Below, piece by piece: positions 15,748 to 20,229 of a stretch of 20,229 bases of DNA. The notes below the pieces were generated by a model. That model did not search any database, was not told the origin of the DNA, and was given only the letters and a program-made list of their open reading frames with translations. Origin of the DNA: Lachnospiraceae bacterium (GTDB lineage: Bacteria > Bacillota > Clostridia > Lachnospirales > Lachnospiraceae); NCBI GenBank assembly GCA_009774375.1, contig VSNO01000077.1:1-20229 (forward strand), given 5' to 3'. Made by a program: the position numbers and the translations under genes. Every line of letters begins with the position of its first letter. Position 1 is the stretch's first letter.

Positions 15748-15757
15748 ACATCCTGGT
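15748..15757 (-). promoter_or_regulatory. Near-consensus CsrA-type site before the flagellin B RBS
   Basis: ACCAGGATGT differs from ACANGGANGU at one fixed position. It lies just upstream of AAGGAGG, and GACCA/TGGTC (15758-15731) can close a loop that holds both. A further hairpin (15773-15781 with 15798-15807) sits higher in the leader. Confidence 0.3.
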
Positions 15758-15844
15758 CGCATATAACCCAAGCCGGATAACGGTATGTTATTCGCGAGTT
15801 ATACCGGCATCGTGCTCTCATGCGTGCACTAAACCTTATCTTGT

Positions 15845-15871
15845 TTATCGGCACTTTTTACAAAAAGCTTA
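15845..15871 (-). promoter_or_regulatory. Sigma-28-type promoter of flagellin B
   Basis: On the - strand TAAG (15871-15868), 15 bases, then GCCGATAA (15852-15845), a perfect -10 of this class. Predicted start near 15838, leader of about 108 bases. Confidence 0.85.
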
Positions 15872-15906
15872 ATATACATTCGCAGAAAATTACAAAAATA
15901 GACGCA

Positions 15907-15937
15907 AAAGAGCAGCTGATAAAATCAGCTGCTCTTT
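15907..15937 (-). terminator. Intrinsic terminator of flagellin C
   Basis: The 14 bp perfect arms 15907-15920 and 15924-15937 flank a 3-base loop, followed on the - strand by a short U run. It lies about 50 bases past the flagellin C stop and upstream of the flagellin B promoter, so the two are separate units. Confidence 0.8.
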
Positions 15938-15984
15938 CTTCATGGTAGATTTGTAACGTTTCCGTCCTGCGGAATTGATGATGA

Positions 15985-17415
15985 TTACTGTAACAGACTC
16001 AGTACACCCTGGTTTGCCTGGTTGGACTGTGCCAGCATAGACTGACCAGCCTGCTGCAGGATGTTGCTGTTTGAGTACTTCACCATCTCGGTTGCCATGT
16101 CTGTATCACGGATCTGGCTCTCTGCGGCTGTGGTGTTCTCCACGACATTGTCCAGGTTGTTAATGGTATGCTCTAACCTGTTCTGAACTGCACCGATCAT
16201 AGACCGCTGCTGGGAAACCTTCGCGATCGCCTCCGCGATCGAATCGATCGCATACGTCGCATAGGATCCCGATATGTTCTTGACAGTCAGACCATCGATG
16301 CCTAACCCCTTGGTATCCATCGCCTGGATGTTCACACTAATCTTGTTCGTCATGTCCGCGTCAGCACCCACATGAAGGCTGAAATTGAGATCTTCCTGTG
16401 CGGTATAAACGCCTTTCTGAGTGATCGAGAAAACTGCCTTCTGCACATTGTTATTATTTGTCTCCAGCTTGTATGCAGCAACAGAAGCCTGTGTCTTGTT
16501 TGCTCCGACACTGTTGGCAAGCCTCAGCTCCTCCTGGATCATCTCATAAGCCTTCTCGGCAGTGATGACTGATGCATCCACATCATCTATCTTATCACCG
16601 CCTGCTGCTGGTGTACCGTTCGTGTTCATCTCGTCCTTCATGACATGATATGTCTTTCCCATATAGAGAACTGTGCTCTGCCCCACAATTTTCTTAGCGA
16701 TATTTTCGTTGGTGAGAACATTCTTATCGGCATTCTCCTGGGTATCGTCGGTAGCCACCGTATACTGCACGCCATCGATCGTAATCAGCTCTCCAGCCGT
16801 TGCTTTCCCAATTGTCGCCGCAATGGCAGCTGCGCCCTTATCTCCTACCATACCGATCTGATACTGCTTGTTGCCGATCGTGATGCTGTCGCCAAACTTC
16901 AATGCGTTCATCGTGAATGTCGCCATTGTCGCGCCATCCTGAAGCTGCCCCTCGAGTCCAGCGTCCTTCGCTGCCAGATACTTATCAACCCTGTTCGCAT
17001 CCCCCTTTAAGAGGTAGATCTCGTTGAACTTGGTCGTCTCTGCTACTCTATCGATTTCAGTAAGGAGCTGGGTCACTTCGTCCTGGATCGTCTGACGGTC
17101 GGACAAAGCGTTCGTTCCGTTCGCTGCCTTCACTGCAAGCTCGTTCATTCTCTGTAACATATCATGCACTTCTGTCAAAGCACCCTCTGCCGTCTGCACT
17201 GCACTGATACCGTCCTCAGCGTTGGAGGAAGCCTGTGTGAGACCTCTCACCTGTTTTCTCATCTTCTCCGAGATCGCAAGCCCTGCTGCATCGTCTGCCG
17301 CGCGGTTGATCTTGTAACCAGAAGAAAGCTTCTCTGAAGACTTTGACAAAACACCTGTTGTGATTCCTAACATTCTGTTTGCGTTCATTGCTCTAAGATT
17401 GTGCTGTACTACCAT
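15985..17415 (-). CDS. Flagellin C
   Basis: A 476-residue flagellin, closest to flagellin A: roughly 13 differences in the first 139 residues and a nearly identical C-terminal 130. Landmarks are SSGYKINRAADDAAGLAISE (31-50), LQRMNELAVKAANGTN (87-102), and three beta-hairpin units SITIGNKQYQI (177-187), LITIDGVQYTV (210-220) and VLYMGKTYHVM (249-259), in the same order as in A. The middle between units is shorter than in A, showing that divergence is confined to the exposed region. It ends SMLAQSNQANQGVLSLLQ. The start is ATG with GGAGG 8 bases before it. The promoter is the best sigma-28 match here and the leader is long (about 200 bases) with three possible CsrA sites, the profile of a major, tightly gated flagellin. 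Confidence 0.96.
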   Translation of the reverse strand: MVVQHNLRAMNANRMLGITTGVLSKSSEKLSSGYKINRAADDAAGLAISEKMRKQVRGLTQASSNAEDGISAVQTAEGALTEVHDMLQRMNELAVKAANGTNALSDRQTIQDEVTQLLTEIDRVAETTKFNEIYLLKGDANRVDKYLAAKDAGLEGQLQDGATMATFTMNALKFGDSITIGNKQYQIGMVGDKGAAAIAATIGKATAGELITIDGVQYTVATDDTQENADKNVLTNENIAKKIVGQSTVLYMGKTYHVMKDEMNTNGTPAAGGDKIDDVDASVITAEKAYEMIQEELRLANSVGANKTQASVAAYKLETNNNNVQKAVFSITQKGVYTAQEDLNFSLHVGADADMTNKISVNIQAMDTKGLGIDGLTVKNISGSYATYAIDSIAEAIAKVSQQRSMIGAVQNRLEHTINNLDNVVENTTAAESQIRDTDMATEMVKYSNSNILQQAGQSMLAQSNQANQGVLSLLQ

Positions 17416-17421
17416 ATAATT

Positions 17422-17431
17422 ACCTCCTTGT
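17422..17431 (-). promoter_or_regulatory. CsrA-type site over the flagellin C RBS
   Basis: ACAAGGAGGT is a perfect match to the fixed bases of ACANGGANGU and contains the RBS of flagellin C. Confidence 0.5.
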
Positions 17432-17440
17432 AATTACCGT

Positions 17441-17482
17441 ATGTGACTCCCTCACATGCGGATGTCGGCGACTCCCTTCGCC
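17441..17482 (-). promoter_or_regulatory. Two tandem hairpins with GGGAG loops in the flagellin C leader
   Basis: In the - strand RNA, GGCGA/TCGCC (17482-17467) closes a loop AGGGAG, and ATGTGA/TCACAT (17457-17441) closes a loop GGGAG. GGA in a small hairpin loop is the preferred CsrA target. Together with the site at 17422-17431 they make three possible sites within about 60 bases. Confidence 0.5.
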
Positions 17483-17620
17483 CCATTTGTTACACAAAAT
17501 TTTTTCCCATATTCAATTTTTATATTCCCCGGTATATGCTTTAAATCCCATCCTGGCATCCACTTAAAGTTCTGACCGGTTTGTGCTGAATGGTTTCATT
17601 TCTGTCTCCATTCACTTATT
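17483..17620. other. Flagellin C leader, upstream part
   Basis: Gene-free and AT-rich, part of the leader of about 200 bases. It contains further GGA triplets but no riboswitch or small gene that I can recognise. Confidence 0.4.
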
Positions 17621-17647
17621 ATATCGGACAATATCTACGATAGTTTA
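17621..17647 (-). promoter_or_regulatory. Sigma-28-type promoter of flagellin C
   Basis: On the - strand TAAA (17647-17644), 15 bases, then TCCGATAT (17628-17621): one base from the full SigD consensus TAAA-N15-GCCGATAT. Predicted start near 17613. Confidence 0.88.
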
Positions 17648-17755
17648 TAGTTGTCAGAAAACTTTTTTTATTTTTCTAATTGTGCATTTAATCAATGCAT
17701 TTCCGATAAACAGTAAAATTTATTCGGCATATTCCCTCCGGGTGTTTGTGTGCAT

Positions 17756-17801
17756 AAAATAAAAGCTTACCGCATCGGCTGACGCAATAAGCTTTTATTT
17801 T
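17756..17801 (-). terminator. Intrinsic terminator of flagellin D
   Basis: The 14 bp arms AAAATAAAAGCTTA (17756-17769) and its complement (17788-17801) flank an 18-base loop. The 5' arm on the - strand begins within the flagellin D stop codon, and the 3' arm ends in CTTTTATTTT, which supplies the U-rich release signal. Confidence 0.7.
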
Positions 17802-19975
17802 TAACTCAACAGCATACTGACTCCCTGTTTTGACTGATTGGCCTGGGAAAGCATAGAGAACCCTGCCTGCTGCAATATATCCAGCATGGACTTTCTAACG
17901 GTTTCATCTGCCATATCAGTGTCACGGATCCTTGATTCAGCATAAGTGATATTCTCATCTGCATTGTAGTTATTGTTGTATGTGTGCTCCAGCCTGTTCT
18001 GGACTGCACCGTAGTAGGAGCGTGTCGCGCAGACTGCCGCGATCGCATTGTCGAGCAGCTTCACATCGGAGGGCGCGTATCTCTCGGTTACCGTGTAGGT
18101 TGCCTCTGGCTTGGGTCCGCGGGTATCGTTGGGATATTCCGTCTTGTAGAATGTCTTCGTTACCTTTTGATCCTTCCACTCTGCCGGTTTGATCTGCTTG
18201 TACTCGTACCATGTCCTGGCGGGGATGATCTCACCACCCACGTTCTTCTCAGGCTCCTCGTGCTTGATAACCTGAACCTCAGCCGGCTTCACCTGTACTC
18301 TCTCGATCACTTCCTTTGTGTAAGGTGTTATGATCGGTTCCGGGGCTGCCGCGTACCATTCGTTGAGCTTTTTCTTGTACTCGTCGGGATCGTCCATCGT
18401 CACGTCCACCGCATAAGTGTCGATCCTGTATCCCCTGAGTTTGAGAAGTTCTGCAGAAAGACGCTTGGAAAAGATCGACATGCCGTCCATCGTCCCATCA
18501 CTTGCCTGGATCCAGGTCTGCTCAGCGTTCCAGTAATCATAATGCGTGTAGTATCCTGTCGTGACAAGCTCGTCGTAGTTCATCTTAACCTGGCCTGCCG
18601 TCCTGATCGTCGCATCTGCATTGACGCCAGTCAGCGCGATCGCATCTGCATCCCTGTAGTCATAGACATAGACGCTGTACGGATCATTGCTGTCCATAAT
18701 CGCCCGGTCAAAATGTGTCGTCATCGACGAACTCAGCGAATTGTACGTCTCTTTTGCCAGATCTTCTGCGATCGCCTTTGCGAGCTTTTCGGTCAGGTCA
18801 GCCTTGTTTGTAGGTTTGCCATTCTCGTCCGTGTCCGACATCGACATCACGTCCACGATCGCCTCAAAATAGCCTGTGTAATCAGACTTGCCGTATGGTT
18901 CGCCATCAACCATAATCGGGTTGCCCTTATCATCTACCGGCTGAAAAGAAAAAGTCTTGGTGGAAATATTGATCTCCCTCTTTGATACGTACGAGGGGTG
19001 TCCGTCCTCGAAAGTCACGCCATCCACACCGAAAAACTCCCCGCCAAAGCGAACAGCTTCCATACGTGAACAGGAACCGCACGGAAATCCTACTTCCACG
19101 CCTACCAGCTGGCCGAGCTTTGTGTACAGCTCATCCGCGTCCGTAATGTTCGCAAACTCGGAAAAATCCAGTTTTGCGGATACATTGTCAGTCATCTCCT
19201 TCGTCCAGCCCTCATACTTGCCATTCTTTGTATGTTTCTGCATGTATGCGTCAAATCCCGGTACACCATTCTTCAATTTGTTATATACATTACTATTGAG
19301 ATTTCCAACCCACTGGTAGCCGCCCTGATTTCCCTTATCCGGTCCGAAATACACTCTTATGGTATCATTGCCGACCTTGAAATCGTGCTTCATGATCCCA
19401 TTCATCACCTGGTCTCCCGCCGCATAACTGGCGTGTACACCGATCTTCGTGTCATTTCCGTCATTGAGTTTCAGCCAGTCCGGCATATTTCTCGAGGTCG
19501 TCGTAGTTCTCTTCGCCGTATAGGACTGATCATGATATGTAGCCCCCTGCACGCGCTGTCCGTTGCGAAAGATCACGGTCTCGTTGAACTTCGTCGTGCC
19601 AAATATCCTGTCCATTTCCTCAAAGCACTGATCGATCTCTTCCTGAATCGTATGTCTGTCATTTTTTGAATTCGTGCCATTGTACGCCTGAATGCTCAGT
19701 TCGCGTGCGCGCTGAAGCAGGTCTGTCGCGGCGTCGAGGGCTCCATCTGCCACCTGGCAGAAAGAGATTCCGTCTTCCACGTTTTCCATTCCTCTCTCAA
19801 GTCCTCTGATCCTCTTGCGCATTTTTTCAGATATAGAGAGTCCTGCCGCGTCGTCCGCCGCCCTGTTGATCTTATATCCAGATGCCATCTTCTCGGTAGA
19901 ACCTGCGAGCATGCGGCTGTTGATCCCCAGCATCCTGTTGGCGTTAAATGCCTCTAAATTGTGTTGTATTACCAA
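17801..19975 (-). CDS. Flagellin D, large and divergent, TTG start, with P/K/E-rich insertion
   Basis: A 724-residue flagellin. The N-terminus has SGYKINRAADDAAGLSISE (32-50) but several unusual changes elsewhere (RMLAGSTEKMA; DQCFEEMDRIF). The central domain (about 164-450) shares landmarks with flagellin B: MPDW (164-167), LDFSEF (269-274), F-P-C299-G-S-C302, HFDRA (421-425) and V-Y-V-Y-D-Y-R (435-441). The C-terminal D1 returns at TWIQASDGTMDGMS (487-500). It is then broken by an insertion (about 525-635) rich in Pro, Lys, Glu and Val with KPAE repeats, before NRLEHTYNN and a D0 ending QANQSKQGVSMLLS. The start is TTG, 9 bases after GGAGG; no ATG fits. With the weak start codon this suggests a minor or specialised subunit. 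It has its own promoter and terminator. Cysteines also occur at 73, 117 and 649. Confidence 0.92.
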   Translation of the reverse strand: MVIQHNLEAFNANRMLGINSRMLAGSTEKMASGYKINRAADDAAGLSISEKMRKRIRGLERGMENVEDGISFCQVADGALDAATDLLQRARELSIQAYNGTNSKNDRHTIQEEIDQCFEEMDRIFGTTKFNETVIFRNGQRVQGATYHDQSYTAKRTTTTSRNMPDWLKLNDGNDTKIGVHASYAAGDQVMNGIMKHDFKVGNDTIRVYFGPDKGNQGGYQWVGNLNSNVYNKLKNGVPGFDAYMQKHTKNGKYEGWTKEMTDNVSAKLDFSEFANITDADELYTKLGQLVGVEVGFPCGSCSRMEAVRFGGEFFGVDGVTFEDGHPSYVSKREINISTKTFSFQPVDDKGNPIMVDGEPYGKSDYTGYFEAIVDVMSMSDTDENGKPTNKADLTEKLAKAIAEDLAKETYNSLSSSMTTHFDRAIMDSNDPYSVYVYDYRDADAIALTGVNADATIRTAGQVKMNYDELVTTGYYTHYDYWNAEQTWIQASDGTMDGMSIFSKRLSAELLKLRGYRIDTYAVDVTMDDPDEYKKKLNEWYAAAPEPIITPYTKEVIERVQVKPAEVQVIKHEEPEKNVGGEIIPARTWYEYKQIKPAEWKDQKVTKTFYKTEYPNDTRGPKPEATYTVTERYAPSDVKLLDNAIAAVCATRSYYGAVQNRLEHTYNNNYNADENITYAESRIRDTDMADETVRKSMLDILQQAGFSMLSQANQSKQGVSMLLS

Positions 19976-19983
19976 ATCCTTCT

Positions 19984-19993
19984 ACCTCCTTGT
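19984..19993 (-). promoter_or_regulatory. CsrA-type site over the flagellin D RBS
   Basis: ACAAGGAGGT matches all fixed bases of ACANGGANGU and contains the RBS. Upstream the leader holds a perfect 14 bp palindrome (20042-20055) and GGAGCA/TGCTCC segments able to pair at a distance. Confidence 0.45.
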
Positions 19994-20136
19994 AGACCGG
20001 AGCAGTCCTGCAATATTTCACACATCTGACTTGTCATATGCGCAGGATATCCTGCAGATGCTCCCTGGACAGCTCTATTTAAAACTGTAATGTGATTTCC
20101 TTATCTATTATTTGGCTCTCTATGCCTCCACAATCT

Positions 20137-20164
20137 ATATCGGCTTTATTTTTCTGAAAATTTA
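20137..20164 (-). promoter_or_regulatory. Sigma-28-type promoter of flagellin D
   Basis: On the - strand TAAA (20164-20161), 16 bases, then GCCGATAT (20144-20137). Both hexamer-like elements are perfect; the spacer is one base longer than in the other flagellin promoters. Predicted start near 20130. Confidence 0.75.
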
Positions 20165-20229
20165 GCTTTTTCTTTCTTCTGTCTCTTTTTCTCTTCTTGC
20201 GCTGCCGTCGTTTTGTGTGGTGTTGGTGT
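20146..20229 (-). CDS. Possible C-terminal end of an upstream gene (partial)
   Basis: From the right edge, the - strand reads 27 sense codons, very rich in Lys, Glu and Gln (AAQEEKKRQKKEKAKFSEK), then TAA at 20148-20146. A second - strand frame also stays open, to a stop at 20081-20079. The stretch is almost all purine, which keeps several frames open, so the true frame cannot be told here. No family recognised. The flagellin D promoter overlaps either end. Confidence 0.3.
   Translation of the reverse strand, partial: TPTPHKTTAAQEEKKRQKKEKAKFSEK

Noticed and set aside
17702..17709. TCCGATAA on the + strand
   Set aside because: No -35 at the right distance and no + strand gene downstream.
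17984..18985. 333-codon open frame on the + strand
   Set aside because: Antisense shadow of flagellin D with no RBS or recognisable motif.
12645..19975. CRISPR or insertion sequence as the cause of the repeated sequences
   Set aside because: The similarity is between flagellin coding ends; there are no short regular repeats with spacers, terminal inverted repeats or transposase.

Overview
The window looks like a motility locus of a flagellated, Gram-positive gut-type Clostridia, most likely Lachnospiraceae. The reasons are the flaG-fliD-fliS-fliT-like order, several flagellin paralogues, sigma-28-type promoters (TAAR-N15/16-NCCGATAW), strong GGAGG ribosome binding sites and FliW/CsrA-style leaders. 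The genus is not assignable by eye.

Left edge (about 1-3160, + strand): two overlapping genes outside the flagellar set. The first encodes a large putative zinc metallopeptidase (HETAH plus ExxAD). The second encodes a protein whose C-terminal third looks like a DisA/CdaA-type diadenylate cyclase (DAC) domain with a changed RHR motif, behind a long unrecognised N-terminal region. A bidirectional terminator separates them from the rest. This pair is the best candidate for an undescribed system.

3171-3915: a 111-residue mini-flagellin that keeps only the two terminal D0-type helices. It has a sigma-A-like promoter whose -10 lies inside a perfect 10+10 bp inverted repeat.

3916-12111 (all - strand, transcribed right to left): flaG, fliD, fliS, a FliT/FlgN-like chaperone, two tandem family-2 glycosyltransferases with helical repeat tails, and last a proteolytic flagellin (flagellinolysin) with HEMMH and a downstream EGMAQ glutamate between intact flagellin ends. 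Together they supply filament cap and length control, export chaperones, probable flagellin glycosylation and an enzymatic filament subunit.

12112-20229: a divergent promoter region and four more full-length flagellins. Flagellin A (+, 12645-14174) and flagellin C (-, 15985-17415) are close paralogues with internal beta-hairpin repeats. Flagellin B (-, 14270-15730) and flagellin D (-, 17801-19975) are divergent and share an unusual cysteine-containing central domain. D also has a Pro/Lys/Glu-rich insertion and a TTG start. Each of these four has its own sigma-28-like promoter. Most flagellin leaders, and flaG, carry a perfect or near-perfect CsrA-type ACANGGANGU site over or beside the ribosome binding site; the flagellin C leader also has two small hairpins with GGGAG loops. 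Regulation by CsrA is inferred, because csrA and fliW are not in the window. The right edge may hold the end of another - strand gene.
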